A stretch of 41,525 bases of DNA from Lacticaseibacillus hulanensis (GTDB lineage: Bacteria; Bacillota; Bacilli; Lactobacillales; Lactobacillaceae), in contig NZ_RRYD01000029.1 of assembly GCF_004010095.1 (NCBI RefSeq), positions 1 through 41,525 on the forward strand, written 5' to 3'. A program made the translations under genes and the position numbers. Below are positions 17,061 to 26,785 of this stretch, in pieces. The notes under the pieces were generated by a model. It was not told the DNA's origin and did no database searches. It saw only the letters and a list, made by a program, of their open reading frames with translations. Position 1 is the first letter of the stretch, and the number at the start of each line of letters is the position of its first letter.

Positions 17061-18122
17061 CTAATTACGCTGCAGATAATCAATCGCGTCGGCAAGATTT
17101 CTGACCGGCACAATTTTCATCTTCGTGCCCATCTTCTTCGCCGCCCGTTTTGCCTCAACGTAATTATTGACGTACGTTGGGTCTTCGCGCCGCATCTGCT
17201 TCGTGGCGGGAACATCGGGGGCGAAAAAGATGGTCGCACCGGCCTTCGCCGCCGCGTAGACCTTCTTGTCAATGCCGCCAATTACGCCGACATTACCCGC
17301 ATCGTCCATCGTCCCCGTGCCGGCAACGGTCCGGCCCCGGCGTAAGTTACTCCCGGTAACCTGGTCGTACACCTGGAGCGTGAACATCAATCCGGCGCTC
17401 GGCCCACCAATTGCGCCCGCGTTAATTTTTACCTTGGGCTGACTCTTGATCACCGTATGATCGGTGAGCGAAATCCCGAGACCTGCCCGTGACGTTCCTT
17501 TAAGGGGCACCAGCGGCTGCGTGGCGTGATAAGTGTGGCCCTTGTGCACATAGGTGATGGTCACCTTAGTTCCGGCCGGATGCGCCTTAATCGCGTTGAT
17601 GTAATCCGCCGATTTCGCGTAATGCTTCCCGTTAATTGCGGTAATCGTGTCGCCTAGGTGCAAATCCCGGCCGAAATGCGAGTTCTTCATGATGGACATC
17701 ACGTAGATACCCTTGTACTGAATCGTCACCGGTTTTTTGGCAGCGTGCATCGCGGACACAACCGCGGCGTTGGCGGCACTCTTGATGTAGTAGATCTGCA
17801 GCTCGGTGTACTCGGCGGAACTGGAGTCGCCCATCAGCTCGGATTTACTAACAAAATCGGCAAATGGCTGGGTCTTTCCCCACGCGAGCACGAGCGGCGA
17901 GGCCGGGCCAATAATGCCCACGGTCATGAGCCGGTAGCTACCACTTTGCTGATCCCGTTTGCCGTCAACTTGCACGAACTTGCTGAGCTTGTCCGCGCCA
18001 CCAGGAACTTCCACGTAGTATTTGGTTGGCCACAGTGCAAGTGCGGCAACCACGACGATGGCGGTAAGGGCAATCAGCCACCGCCGCAGCCTCGAATTAG
18101 TCTTCTTGCTCTTTAGAGTCAC
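17061..18122 (-). CDS. PDZ-Lon membrane protease, SepM/YlbL family
   Basis: 353 residues. One N-terminal membrane segment (about 14-33), a PDZ domain (about 125-210; HLGDTITAINGKHY) and a C-terminal Lon-type (S16) protease domain. The catalytic Ser lies in GGPSAGLMF, the Lys in GGIDKKVYAA. Streptococcal SepM trims the competence peptide outside the cell; B. subtilis YlbL is linked to the DNA-damage checkpoint. The substrate here is unknown. The GTG start overlaps the coaD stop by 4 bp (GTGA), so the genes are coupled. Confidence 0.92.
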   Translation of the reverse strand: MTLKSKKTNSRLRRWLIALTAIVVVAALALWPTKYYVEVPGGADKLSKFVQVDGKRDQQSGSYRLMTVGIIGPASPLVLAWGKTQPFADFVSKSELMGDSSSAEYTELQIYYIKSAANAAVVSAMHAAKKPVTIQYKGIYVMSIMKNSHFGRDLHLGDTITAINGKHYAKSADYINAIKAHPAGTKVTITYVHKGHTYHATQPLVPLKGTSRAGLGISLTDHTVIKSQPKVKINAGAIGGPSAGLMFTLQVYDQVTGSNLRRGRTVAGTGTMDDAGNVGVIGGIDKKVYAAAKAGATIFFAPDVPATKQMRREDPTYVNNYVEAKRAAKKMGTKMKIVPVRNLADAIDYLQRN

Positions 18123-18610
18123 ATTCCATCACCAAATTTCTGCCGGAGTGCGGCGCTAACGTTCGCCGGAACAAACGGCGTGAGGTCCCCACCGAATGCG
18201 GCGATTTCCTTGACGATGCTGGATGAGGTGCCCACGTTATTGGCATCTGCTGGTAACAGCACGGTGGTGATGTCGGGCGCCATCTTAGCATTGGCGACCG
18301 CAATCGAATTCTCAAAGGTGTAGTCGGCCGCATCGCGCAGTCCGCGGATAATGACCTGGGCCCCCACCTGCTTGGCAAAAGCAACGGTGAGCATTTGCGG
18401 TGCCGCCACGACGCGCACCCCCGTCAGGTCCGCCGTGGCGACCTTGATCTGGGCCACGCGCTCTTCTGCGGTGAACAGCGAGGTCTTGCCGGTGTTGGTC
18501 ATCACCGCAACGACCAGCTCGTCGACCAGCCGCAAGCCCTGCCGAACCGTGGCCAGGTGCCCGAGTGTGAACGGATCAAAGCTCCCTGGAAAAATACCAA
18601 TACGTGTCAT
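18119..18610 (-). CDS. coaD: Phosphopantetheine adenylyltransferase
   Basis: 163 residues, the normal length. It transfers AMP from ATP to 4'-phosphopantetheine, the penultimate step of coenzyme A synthesis. Motifs: GSFDPFTLGHL (nucleotidyltransferase HxGH-type, about 9-19), RGLRDAADYTFE (about 89-100) and the ISSTxVK-equivalent TSSSIVKEI (about 127-135). Overlaps rsmD and the protease gene by 4 bp on each side. Confidence 0.96.
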   Translation of the reverse strand: MTRIGIFPGSFDPFTLGHLATVRQGLRLVDELVVAVMTNTGKTSLFTAEERVAQIKVATADLTGVRVVAAPQMLTVAFAKQVGAQVIIRGLRDAADYTFENSIAVANAKMAPDITTVLLPADANNVGTSSSIVKEIAAFGGDLTPFVPANVSAALRQKFGDGM

Positions 18611-19167
18611 TTCGCATCCGCTCCCGTCAAAATGATTACTTGCGCGACCCCGTAAGTCTGTTCGCGCAGGATGGTGTAGCCGGGGATGGTTTCTGGATAG
18701 TCAACGTCCTGGCCGGTTTCAATCATAATTTTGCCACCCGGTGCCAGCATGTGTGCATCCCGAATTTGGTCAAGCTGCGCCAATGCGTGCTGCTTGGCGT
18801 ACGGCGGGTCCATCATGATTAGGTCGAACTGCTTGCCCTCAGCGGCGAATTCATCGAGTGCGCGCTGGACCGGCATCTTCTTGACGGTGAACCGCTCGGG
18901 CGCCTTGGTCAATTCCACGTTGGCCTTGATGGTTTTAATCGCCGCAAACGCGGAGTCGACTAGAACTGCGTGGTCCATCCCCCGCGAAACTGCCTCAATG
19001 CCTAAACCGCCCGTGCCGGCATAGAAGTCGACCGCCTCGCCCCCATCAAAATAAGGGCCAAGCATGTTAAACATTGATTCCTTCACCTTGTCCGCGGTTG
19101 GCCGGGTTGTGGTTCCTGGCACCATTGCCAGACGTCGGCCCCTGAATTCTCCACTAATTACGCGCAA
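18607..19167 (-). CDS. rsmD: 16S rRNA (guanine966-N2)-methyltransferase RsmD
   Basis: About 186 residues. A TTG start at 19167 is chosen: AAAGGA lies 9 nt upstream and the product then begins MRVISGEFRGRRL, as the family does. A longer frame from 19188 would place the SD inside the gene. The SAM-binding motif is DFYAGTGGLGIEAVSRG and the catalytic motif is DPPY in LIMMDPPYAK. It methylates G966 of 16S rRNA. The rsmD-coaD pair is a standard arrangement. Confidence 0.93.
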   Translation of the reverse strand: MRVISGEFRGRRLAMVPGTTTRPTADKVKESMFNMLGPYFDGGEAVDFYAGTGGLGIEAVSRGMDHAVLVDSAFAAIKTIKANVELTKAPERFTVKKMPVQRALDEFAAEGKQFDLIMMDPPYAKQHALAQLDQIRDAHMLAPGGKIMIETGQDVDYPETIPGYTILREQTYGVAQVIILTGADAK

Positions 19168-19194
19168 AGCAGGCACGTCCTTTCTCAATCATTG

Positions 19195-19482
19195 TTAATC
19201 GTCATCGTCAGCCCCAACGCGCGGCTTGACCAGAGTTCCCCGCTCGATGGCCTTACCCGCCTCGGGGTCCAATTCGTTGCGGTGTGATGGTTCCACACTG
19301 CGCACAAATCGCAACCGGCTGATTTTTTCGGTTACGTCGTCGACCTCTTCCGCATCGACGTAGATTAGGACATACTTCATCCGGCGCGACGTGTACAGGA
19401 CGCTGCCATAGCGCCGCAGCTGTCGAACCTGGCGCAAACTGTGCACCCAAACGACCAGTTCCTGTCTCGGCTGAATTTCCAC
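19195..19482 (-). CDS. YlbG family protein (UPF0298)
   Basis: 95 residues from a GTG at 19482, chosen because the SD GGAGG lies 8 nt upstream and inside a longer frame from 19497. Motifs such as ELVVWVHSLRQVRQLRRYG and MKYVLIYVDAEE are those of Bacillus YlbG. Function unknown. First gene of the ylbG-rsmD-coaD-sepM cluster. The acidic tail (GADDDD) is unremarkable. Confidence 0.9.
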   Translation of the reverse strand: MEIQPRQELVVWVHSLRQVRQLRRYGSVLYTSRRMKYVLIYVDAEEVDDVTEKISRLRFVRSVEPSHRNELDPEAGKAIERGTLVKPRVGADDDD

Positions 19483-19516
19483 TATGGTGACCTCCATTCA
19501 TTACTAACTATGTATG

Positions 19517-19538
19517 CAAGCGAGCCGCGGCCCGCTTG
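19517..19538. other. Palindrome between pyc and ylbG
   Basis: An 11+11 imperfect palindrome (CAAGCG...CGCTTG around GCCGCGGC) just after the pyc stop. It lacks a clear T run, so it is at best a weak terminator or a processing hairpin. Confidence 0.4.
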
Positions 19539-19544
19539 ACTAGT

Positions 19545-22500
19545 CTATTCCTTGATTTCCGCCAGCAACTCGCCCGACGCAACCAGCGCCCCGGCTTCGA
19601 CGTAAACGTGACTCACGGTCCCATCAATCTGGGCGTGCACGGTGGTTTCCATCTTCATAGCCTCAGAGACGAAAAGCTCGTCGCCCCGTTTAACGGCCTG
19701 CCCCGGCTTAACCATGACGGTCAAGACCCGGCCGGCCATTGGTGCACCAACTTGTGCGGGATCATTTGGTTCCGCGAGCTGGTGGGTGCCGCTACTGTGC
19801 TTGCTGCCACGATCAATCACTTCAATCTGGCGCTTCTGGCCGTTGACCGTGAAGTACAAATTCCGCAGTCCGGTCGCATCGGCCTCACCAATTGCGTCCA
19901 GACGAATCACGTACTCGCGCCCGGGGGCAACCGCCAAGCTAATCTGCTGGCCAATCCGCATTCCCTGGAAGTAAGTTGGCGTATCAAGCGCGGCAACACG
20001 GCCAAACTTACGCTGGTTTTTCAGGTAGGTCTTGAACACATCGGGGTACAAAATCGCGCTCAGGATGTCCTTCATCGATGGGTCGAGCACGCCAATCTTC
20101 TCTAGTTCAACCGCCACTTCATCAAAATCGGCTGGTTCAAGCACCTCACCCGGCCGACTCGTCAGCGGCTTGGCGCCCTTCAGCACCAGCTTCTGCAGTT
20201 TGGCGGGGAAGCCAAATGGTGGCTGGCCCAGTTCGCCCTTGAAGAAGTTGACTACGGATTCAGGGAAGTCAAGGTCCTCGCCCCGTTCCAGAACGTCCTT
20301 GGCACTGAGCTTGTTTTGAACCATGAACAACGCCATATCGCCGACCACCTTGGAACTTGGTGTGACCTTGATGATGTCGCCGAACAGTTTGTTCACCTCG
20401 GCGTATTTATCCATGACCTCGTTGAAGTCCTTGACCCCAACCCCCTGAGCCTGTTGCTGCAGGTTGGTGTACTGGCCACCGGGCATCTCCACGTCGTAAA
20501 TACGCGTGATTGGGCCCGAGACATTGTTGGCAAAATCGGTGTAGTACGGCCGAATCTGCCGGAAGTAATCATTAACGTGTTCCGCCGCCTCGACGTCAAG
20601 ATTTGGCTGGCGCTTGTTACCACTCAGCGCGTGGTAGAGGCTCTCCAAACTCGGCTGACTGGTGGTGCCGGAAAAACTCGACTGGGCAACGTCAACAACA
20701 TCGACCCCGGATTCCGCCGCGGCCATGTACGTTGCCAGCCCGGTGCCCGTGGTGTCGTGCGTGTGCAGATGAACGGGAATCGTCACCGCATCCTTGAGTG
20801 CGCTGATTAGTACCCGTGCGGCTTCCGGTGTGAGCAACGCGGCCATATCCTTCACGGCCAGCATATCAGCACCAGCGGCCTCCAGATTCTTGGCTAGGTC
20901 CACGTAGTACTTCAGTGTGTAGTGCGGGTGGGCATCGCTCAAAATATCGCCGGTGTAGCAAATCGTCGCCTCGGCAATCTTGCCGGTTTCCTTAACTGCG
21001 GCGATACTTGGTTCCAATTGCTGCAGCCAGTTCAGGCTGTCAAAGATGCGGAAAACGTCAATCCCAGTTTTCGCGGCCTCCCGAATGAACTGCTTAATCA
21101 CGTTGTCTGGATAGTTCTTGTAACCAACGGCGTTACTGCCACGGAAGAGCATCTGCAGCAGCGTGTGCGGCAAGGCCTTGCGCAGATATGCGAGTCGCTG
21201 CCATGGGTCCTCATTCAAGAAGCGGTAGGCAACGTCAAAGGTCGCCCCGCCCCACATCTCTGCGGAAAAAAGGTTCGGCAGTGCGTTGCTGTACTCGCCT
21301 GCAACTCGGAGCATGTCGTGTGTGCGCATGCGCGTCGCAAACAGGCTCTGGTGGGCGTCACGAAAACTGGTGTCCGTCAGTAGCAGTTTTGGCTGGTGCA
21401 GCACCCAGTCCGTGACCGCCTTAGCGCCACTATCGTGCAGCAGCTGCACCAAATCAGTGTCTGGCTTCCGCTCCGGCAACTCATCCTTGAAGACGAGTTC
21501 CGGGTACACGTGCGGCTTTTTAGGCTCCTTGCCCTGGAAACCGTTGACCGTGACGTCCCCAATGTAAGTCAGCACCTCGTTGGACTGGCTGGTTTGGGGC
21601 TTGAAGGTGAACAACTCGGGACTGTTGTCGATGAAACGTGTCTCGGCCTTCCCGCTCCGGAAAGTTGGGTGGCTAATGACGGTCTCGAGGAATGGCAGGT
21701 TCGTTTTGACCCCAATAATCCGGAATTCGTGCAGCACGCGGTCCATCTTGGCGCACGCGGCCGCAAAGTTAAATCCGGTCACGCTGGCCTTAACGAGCAG
21801 GGAATCGAAGAACGGACTGACAACGGCACCGGCGTAGGCATTACCAACGTCCAGACGCACCCCGAGACCACCTGGTGAACGGTATGTCGTAATCGTCCCG
21901 GTGTCCGGCATGAAGTTGTTCAGCGGGTCTTCAGTGGTAATCCGGCACTGAATGGCGGCACCGTGCACCGTCAGTTCGTCCTGATGCGGCCAGCCGAGGT
22001 CGGCAAACAGGTCGGCACCAGCGGCAACCTGCAACTGCGCCTGAACGATATCCAGACCCGTAATTGCTTCAGTAACCGTGTGTTCAACCTGGATGCGGGG
22101 ATTAACTTCAATGAAGTAGAACTTCCCGTTTTCAACCAGGAATTCAATGGTCCCCGCGTTCTCGTAGCCCATCTTGTGCATGAACTTCGCCGCCGCCGTG
22201 CAAATCTCGTTCCGCAGCGTCAGGGGCAGCCCCACAGCCGGTGCAATTTCAACCACCTTCTGGTTCCGCCGCTGCACGGAGCAGTCGCGCTCGAACAGGT
22301 GCAACAGGTGGCCGTGACTGTCACCCATCACCTGTACTTCGATGTGCTTGGCGTGTTCGATGTAGCGCTCAATGTACATCCGGTCGTCACCAAAACTGGT
22401 CAGCGCTTCGGACTTAGCCAGTGGGTAGACGTGCTCGAGTTCAGTCTGGTTGCGCACAACCCGCATCCCGCGACCACCACCACCACTGGCGGACTTCAGC

Positions 22501-22967
22501 ATCAGTGGGAAGCCGTACTGATCCGCGAACGCCTGGATTTCGGCAAAATCGCGGGTTGGCTCCGGCGTTCCGGGAATTGTCTGCAGACCACTAGCAACGG
22601 CAGCGTTCTTTGCGGCCACCTTGTCACCAAAGACCTTGAGCAATTCCGTGCTTGGCCCAACGAACGTTAACCCGGCCGCCCGGACCTTTGCCGCGAATTC
22701 GGCGTTTTCACTTAAGAGTCCATACCCAGGGTGAATTGCATCCGCACCACTTTGCTTGGCGATGCGAATAATGTCATCCATGTCGAGGTATGCGGCGATG
22801 GGCTGCCGTCCCGCCCCCACTTGGTATGATTCTTGAGCCTTGAAGCGGTGAATGGACAGGCTATCTTCTTTTGCGTAAATCCCAACTGTTTTGAGACCCA
22901 ATTCCTCACAAGCACGGAAAATGCGAATGGCAATTTCGCCACGGTTAGCAACGAGAACTTTTTGCAT
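19545..22967 (-). CDS. pyc: Pyruvate carboxylase
   Basis: 1140 residues, full length. It carboxylates pyruvate to oxaloacetate, which in lactobacilli mainly feeds aspartate synthesis. Domain order: biotin carboxylase (about 1-450; GYGLLSENAEFA, ATP-grasp GGGGRGMRVV, EVNPRIQVEHTVTE), carboxyltransferase (about 530-800; LLQMLFRGSNAVGYKNYPD, metal HLHTHDTTG), allosteric linker and C-terminal biotin carrier with AMKMETT (biotinyl-Lys). The first codon overlaps the ftsW stop by one base (TGATG). No regulator site recognised. Confidence 0.97.
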   Translation of the reverse strand: MQKVLVANRGEIAIRIFRACEELGLKTVGIYAKEDSLSIHRFKAQESYQVGAGRQPIAAYLDMDDIIRIAKQSGADAIHPGYGLLSENAEFAAKVRAAGLTFVGPSTELLKVFGDKVAAKNAAVASGLQTIPGTPEPTRDFAEIQAFADQYGFPLMLKSASGGGGRGMRVVRNQTELEHVYPLAKSEALTSFGDDRMYIERYIEHAKHIEVQVMGDSHGHLLHLFERDCSVQRRNQKVVEIAPAVGLPLTLRNEICTAAAKFMHKMGYENAGTIEFLVENGKFYFIEVNPRIQVEHTVTEAITGLDIVQAQLQVAAGADLFADLGWPHQDELTVHGAAIQCRITTEDPLNNFMPDTGTITTYRSPGGLGVRLDVGNAYAGAVVSPFFDSLLVKASVTGFNFAAACAKMDRVLHEFRIIGVKTNLPFLETVISHPTFRSGKAETRFIDNSPELFTFKPQTSQSNEVLTYIGDVTVNGFQGKEPKKPHVYPELVFKDELPERKPDTDLVQLLHDSGAKAVTDWVLHQPKLLLTDTSFRDAHQSLFATRMRTHDMLRVAGEYSNALPNLFSAEMWGGATFDVAYRFLNEDPWQRLAYLRKALPHTLLQMLFRGSNAVGYKNYPDNVIKQFIREAAKTGIDVFRIFDSLNWLQQLEPSIAAVKETGKIAEATICYTGDILSDAHPHYTLKYYVDLAKNLEAAGADMLAVKDMAALLTPEAARVLISALKDAVTIPVHLHTHDTTGTGLATYMAAAESGVDVVDVAQSSFSGTTSQPSLESLYHALSGNKRQPNLDVEAAEHVNDYFRQIRPYYTDFANNVSGPITRIYDVEMPGGQYTNLQQQAQGVGVKDFNEVMDKYAEVNKLFGDIIKVTPSSKVVGDMALFMVQNKLSAKDVLERGEDLDFPESVVNFFKGELGQPPFGFPAKLQKLVLKGAKPLTSRPGEVLEPADFDEVAVELEKIGVLDPSMKDILSAILYPDVFKTYLKNQRKFGRVAALDTPTYFQGMRIGQQISLAVAPGREYVIRLDAIGEADATGLRNLYFTVNGQKRQIEVIDRGSKHSSGTHQLAEPNDPAQVGAPMAGRVLTVMVKPGQAVKRGDELFVSEAMKMETTVHAQIDGTVSHVYVEAGALVASGELLAEIKE

Positions 22968-24148
22968 CAGTTGTTTAACTCCTTCGCTTCTTTGTTTAAA
23001 TCCCGATCATGCGCTTCCGCCGCGGAAACATTCAGCACAATGCCCATAGACGCAGCGAGAATGATCATACTACTACCACCATAACTGATGAACGGTAAGG
23101 TCACACCCGTGATGGGCAGTAAACCTAGCACCGCACCAACATTGAAACTCATCTGAACAAAAATCATTGTGGCAATCCCGTACATCAGCATCGTCCTGTA
23201 CGCACTGCGGGACCGAATGCCAATCCGCAGAATCCGCCAGATTAGAAATACCAGCAGGCCAATCACGACCAGTCCACCAATCATCCCTAGCTCTTCGCTG
23301 ATGACCGACAGGATAAAGTCGGTGTATGGTTCGGGCAGGTAACCCAGCTTCATCTGGCTGTTCCCGAGCCCGACCCCGAACAGCCCGCCGTGGTTGATGG
23401 CGTACATCGAGTTCACGAGCTGCTTGCCGGCGCCACGCTGCATGGCAAACGGGTTGGCCGCAGCCAGCAGCCGCTTGCCCTGGTACGAATGGCTGAGAAA
23501 GCCGCTCAGCTTGGTGATGGCCAGATAGTAGGCGCCACCCGCAAAGGCAGCCCCGAAGCCAAAAATTCCCAGCCCGAGCGTGATGCGAAAGCCACTAGCA
23601 ACCACCATGACCACAACGATGGTCATGATGATCATGAGGCCCCCGGTATCGGGCTGCAGCAGCACCAGCATGGCAATGAAGACCGTCAGCCCGAGTGGCC
23701 ACGCAAGCTGTTTAATCGCCTTAACGACCGGATTGCGCCCGATAACGTGCTGCCGCCGGTCCAAGATGCGGGCCAGATACAAAATAATTACTAATTTGGC
23801 AATTTCGGAGGGCTGGATGTTAAATCCGGCAACCGAAATCCACGCGCTCGCCCCGTTGACTGACCGGCCAAAGAGCAGCAGGTACAGCAACATGATGATA
23901 TCCGCGATGATTGCGATGGCCAAAATCCCCGGGCTCTTCCATATCTTCAGTTTCGAAAAATAGACGAATGCACACACGGCAAATCCAGCAACGATAAAAA
24001 TCAGTTGTTTAATCAGGATTGTCGTGTTCGTATCGACCCCTTTACCACGCAAACCACTCGCGGAAAAGACCATGATGGCACTAATGAGACATAAAGCTAG
24101 GTACGGCACGAGCACGTAGTAGTCAATATAGCGGATTTTCCAACTCAC
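22967..24148 (-). CDS. ftsW: Cell-division peptidoglycan glycosyltransferase FtsW (SEDS family)
   Basis: About 393 residues with ten hydrophobic segments. SEDS proteins polymerise lipid II into glycan strands. Family motifs include NGASAWISVAGFNIQPSEIAKL (about 100-120), the QPDTGG block with the catalytic Asp, GGLFGVGLGNSQMKLGYLPEPYTDFILSV split across the large loop, and LPFISYGGSS near the end. The GTG at 24148 is taken as start because AAAGGA precedes it by 9 nt; the longer frame adds seven residues containing that SD. FtsW rather than RodA is inferred from the GGLxGVGLGxSxxK pattern and its place beside pyc. Confidence 0.9.
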   Translation of the reverse strand: MSWKIRYIDYYVLVPYLALCLISAIMVFSASGLRGKGVDTNTTILIKQLIFIVAGFAVCAFVYFSKLKIWKSPGILAIAIIADIIMLLYLLLFGRSVNGASAWISVAGFNIQPSEIAKLVIILYLARILDRRQHVIGRNPVVKAIKQLAWPLGLTVFIAMLVLLQPDTGGLMIIMTIVVVMVVASGFRITLGLGIFGFGAAFAGGAYYLAITKLSGFLSHSYQGKRLLAAANPFAMQRGAGKQLVNSMYAINHGGLFGVGLGNSQMKLGYLPEPYTDFILSVISEELGMIGGLVVIGLLVFLIWRILRIGIRSRSAYRTMLMYGIATMIFVQMSFNVGAVLGLLPITGVTLPFISYGGSSMIILAASMGIVLNVSAAEAHDRDLNKEAKELNN

Positions 24149-24181
24149 AGGAATCCGTCCTTTCAGCATACAATTGCGACT

Positions 24182-24190
24182 ATTATATCA
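24182..24190 (-). promoter_or_regulatory. Extended -10 promoter of ftsW-pyc
   Basis: TGATATAAT on the minus strand (TATAAT at 24182-24187), about 35 bp from the ftsW start. No -35 box at proper spacing. Confidence 0.65.
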
Positions 24191-24323
24191 TAGGCACAAG
24201 CATTTCGGCCGCAATGACCGCGTCCCAATCCGCTTCTTGTCTATTAATTTTAAGAAATTGGTGCCGAACGTTCGCCTTTGTTTCCCATTTCCCAATATTT
24301 CGTCACAATTGGCAGACTGCGAC

Positions 24324-24356
24324 AAAAAAACTCCCACGCATAAACGTGAGAGTTTT
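24324..24356 (-). terminator. Terminator of typA
   Basis: AACTCTCACG with CGTGGGAGTT (one G-U) and seven T on the minus strand, directly after typA. Confidence 0.92.
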
Positions 24357-24368
24357 CCTGAATTATTA

Positions 24369-26216
24369 TTATGCCTTAGCAGCGTTCATCTTGCGACGCT
24401 TGTCAGACTTGGTCCGTTCACCGGTGTTCAAAATCTTCTTACGGAGACGGATGCTCTGCGGAGTTACTTCACAGTATTCATCGTCGTTCAAGAATTCGAT
24501 GGAAGATTCGAGGGTCATCTGCTTAGGGGTCTTGATAGCAGCAGCGTGGTCCTTACCAGAAGCACGGGTGTTGGTCAGGTTCTTACCCTTCGTGACGTTG
24601 ACAGCGATGTCGCTTTCACGGGAGTTCTGCCCAACAATCATCCCTTCGTAGACTTCGGTCCCGGCATCAATGAAGAGGACACCACGGTCTTCAACACTCT
24701 GGAGGGAGTAAGTCGTTGCGGTCCCAGCATTGATGGAAACCAGGGCACCGTTGCTACGGCCTGGTTCCCAGTTCTTAATCACTGGAGCGTACTTTTCGAA
24801 GGTGTGGTTCATGATCCCATAACCACCAGTAGCGGAAAGGAATTCGGTTGAGTAACCGATCAGACCACGGGAAGGAACGAGGAAGGACAGACGTGTCTGG
24901 CCGTTACCTTCGTTTTCCATGTTCTGCATTTCACCCTTACGCTGGGACATAGCGTCAATAACGGTCCCAGTGTACTGTTCAGGTGTGTCAATTTGAACCA
25001 TTTCGTAAGGTTCGCACATCACACCATCAACTTCGCGGTAGATAACTTGTGGGCGACCAAGCTGAAGTTCAAAGCCTTCACGGCGAAGTTCTTCAACAAG
25101 GATGGACAAGTGCAATTCACCACGACCGGAAACTTCCCACATACCGGCAGTATCCGTGTTTTCAACGCGGAGGGAAACGTCGGTCTGGAGCTGCTGACGG
25201 AGACGGTCTTCGAGCTTACGTGCGGTAACGTTCTTACCTTCACGACCAGCAAAAGGACTGTCGTTAGCAAGGAAGAGCATCTGCAGCGTAGGTTCGTCAA
25301 TCCGCAAGATAGGAAGTGCTTCTTCGTGGTCGGTTGCCGCAACGGTTTCCCCAACAAAGATATCATCCATCCCAGAAACGGCAATCAAATCGCCGGCCTT
25401 TGCTTCGTTGATTTCAACACGGTGCAAACCGAAGAAACCAAAGAGCTTGGTGACACGGAAGTTCTTGGTTGAGCCGTCAAGCTTCATAACGGTAACGGAA
25501 TCACCAATCTTGATCTTACCGCGGAAGACACGGCCAATCCCGATACGACCGAGGTAATCGTTGTAGTCAAGCATGGAAACTTGGAACTGCAAAGGTTCGT
25601 CGGAGTTATCAATTGGGGCTGGAATCGTCTTAACGATTGTGTCAAACAGTGGGTCCATCGTGTGCTTCTGGGTGGACAGGTCTTCATCAAGACTCGTCGT
25701 CCCGTTGATAGCAGAAGCGTAAACGATTGGGAATTCGAGCTGATCATCGTCAGCACCGAGTTCGATGAAGAGTTCAAGTACTTCATCAACAACTTCTTCA
25801 GGACGAGCGCCTGGACGGTCAATCTTGTTAATAACAACGATTGGGGTCAGGTGCTGTTCAAGTGCCTTCTTCAGAACGAAACGTGTCTGAGGCATGGTCC
25901 CTTCGAAAGCGTCAACGACGAGTAAAACCCCGTCAACCATCTTCATAATACGTTCAACTTCACCACCGAAGTCGGCGTGCCCTGGTGTGTCCAGGATGTT
26001 GATGGTCGTGTCTTTGTACTTGACCGCCGTGTTCTTACTCAGGATGGTAATCCCGCGTTCCTTTTCAATTGGGTTAGTATCCATGGCACGGTCCCCGATC
26101 TGGGTGTGCTGGTCAAGTGTATCAGACTGCTTTAGCATTTCGTTAACCAGGGTTGTCTTCCCGTGGTCAACGTGGGCAATAATCGCAATGTTACGAATGT
26201 CGTCGCGTGTTTTCAA
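24369..26216 (-). CDS. typA: Ribosome-associated GTPase TypA/BipA
   Basis: 615 residues, the usual length. A translational GTPase of the EF-G class that binds ribosomes under stress or cold and affects 50S assembly. Motifs: [14 protein letters not shown] (P loop), [17 protein letters not shown] (G3), NKIDRPGAR (G4). The C-terminal TypA-specific domain includes [22 protein letters not shown]. The start is a TTG with a good SD (AGAGGAAGG). Transcription probably begins at an extended -10 (26290-26298), and the leader has a small hairpin. Confidence 0.97.
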   Translation of the reverse strand: MKTRDDIRNIAIIAHVDHGKTTLVNEMLKQSDTLDQHTQIGDRAMDTNPIEKERGITILSKNTAVKYKDTTINILDTPGHADFGGEVERIMKMVDGVLLVVDAFEGTMPQTRFVLKKALEQHLTPIVVINKIDRPGARPEEVVDEVLELFIELGADDDQLEFPIVYASAINGTTSLDEDLSTQKHTMDPLFDTIVKTIPAPIDNSDEPLQFQVSMLDYNDYLGRIGIGRVFRGKIKIGDSVTVMKLDGSTKNFRVTKLFGFFGLHRVEINEAKAGDLIAVSGMDDIFVGETVAATDHEEALPILRIDEPTLQMLFLANDSPFAGREGKNVTARKLEDRLRQQLQTDVSLRVENTDTAGMWEVSGRGELHLSILVEELRREGFELQLGRPQVIYREVDGVMCEPYEMVQIDTPEQYTGTVIDAMSQRKGEMQNMENEGNGQTRLSFLVPSRGLIGYSTEFLSATGGYGIMNHTFEKYAPVIKNWEPGRSNGALVSINAGTATTYSLQSVEDRGVLFIDAGTEVYEGMIVGQNSRESDIAVNVTKGKNLTNTRASGKDHAAAIKTPKQMTLESSIEFLNDDEYCEVTPQSIRLRKKILNTGERTKSDKRRKMNAAKA

Positions 26217-26257
26217 TGGTGGCCTTCCTCTCGCGTATCTATTTTTCCGTGATTATG

Positions 26258-26298
26258 GGGTCGTCTTTGACCCCAACATACAAATTAGCAGTATAGCA
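26258..26298 (-). promoter_or_regulatory. typA extended -10 promoter and leader hairpin
   Basis: TGCTATACT (TATACT at 26290-26295) on the minus strand, then GGGGTC-6-GACCCC (26258-26275), a 6-bp GC-rich hairpin near the start of the transcript, which may protect the 5' end. Confidence 0.6.
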
Positions 26299-26368
26299 CA
26301 GTCTCGGTGAAATGTACTGTTTACTGAAAATAAACTTTCAAATTCACTTGAAACTTTCACTATTTAGT

Positions 26369-26656
26369 TCAATTTACCGGTTTCATCCGCACCGTACTTC
26401 CCGGTGCCGCCTTCCGCGCAGCTTGCACCGTGCGGTAGGTTGAATAGTCAGTTAGCTCTGCAAACTCACGGTCGTACTGCTTTTCCGTTGCCTTATCGGG
26501 CACAACCTGCTTAAACCCACTGTACGCTGCGAGCAGGTTTTCCCGATTAACCCCACGCTCGTACGCATCCTCGACCTGGGTGTAAAACGTCGTGACCGCA
26601 ATCATTTCATCCTTGGTCCAGTCAAGATCAAGTGGGTAAGTGTAGTTTGGTTTCAC
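26369..26656 (-). CDS. UPF0223 family protein (YktA-like)
   Basis: 95 residues. The N-terminal YPLDLDWTKDEMI and the AYERGVNRENLLAAY-FKQVVP core are typical of UPF0223, a family of small helical proteins of unknown function in Firmicutes. GTG start with SD AGAGGAG. It lies directly upstream of typA on the same strand. Confidence 0.9.
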   Translation of the reverse strand: MKPNYTYPLDLDWTKDEMIAVTTFYTQVEDAYERGVNRENLLAAYSGFKQVVPDKATEKQYDREFAELTDYSTYRTVQAARKAAPGSTVRMKPVN

Positions 26657-26734
26657 TAATTAACGCTCCTCTTATTATAACGCTTTTTTATGGTGCTCAC
26701 CCGCCCCACATTTGCCGAGCGGGAATTTTTTCCA

Positions 26735-26766
26735 GAACAAAGGGTCGCACTTTGCGAGCGACCCCC
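26735..26766 (-). terminator. Terminator of the P-type-ATPase-like gene
   Basis: GGGTCGC stem, 9-nt loop, GCGACCC, then TTTGTT on the minus strand, about 20 bp after the gene. Confidence 0.75.
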
Positions 26767-26785
26767 TGCTGGTTAAATCCTTGAA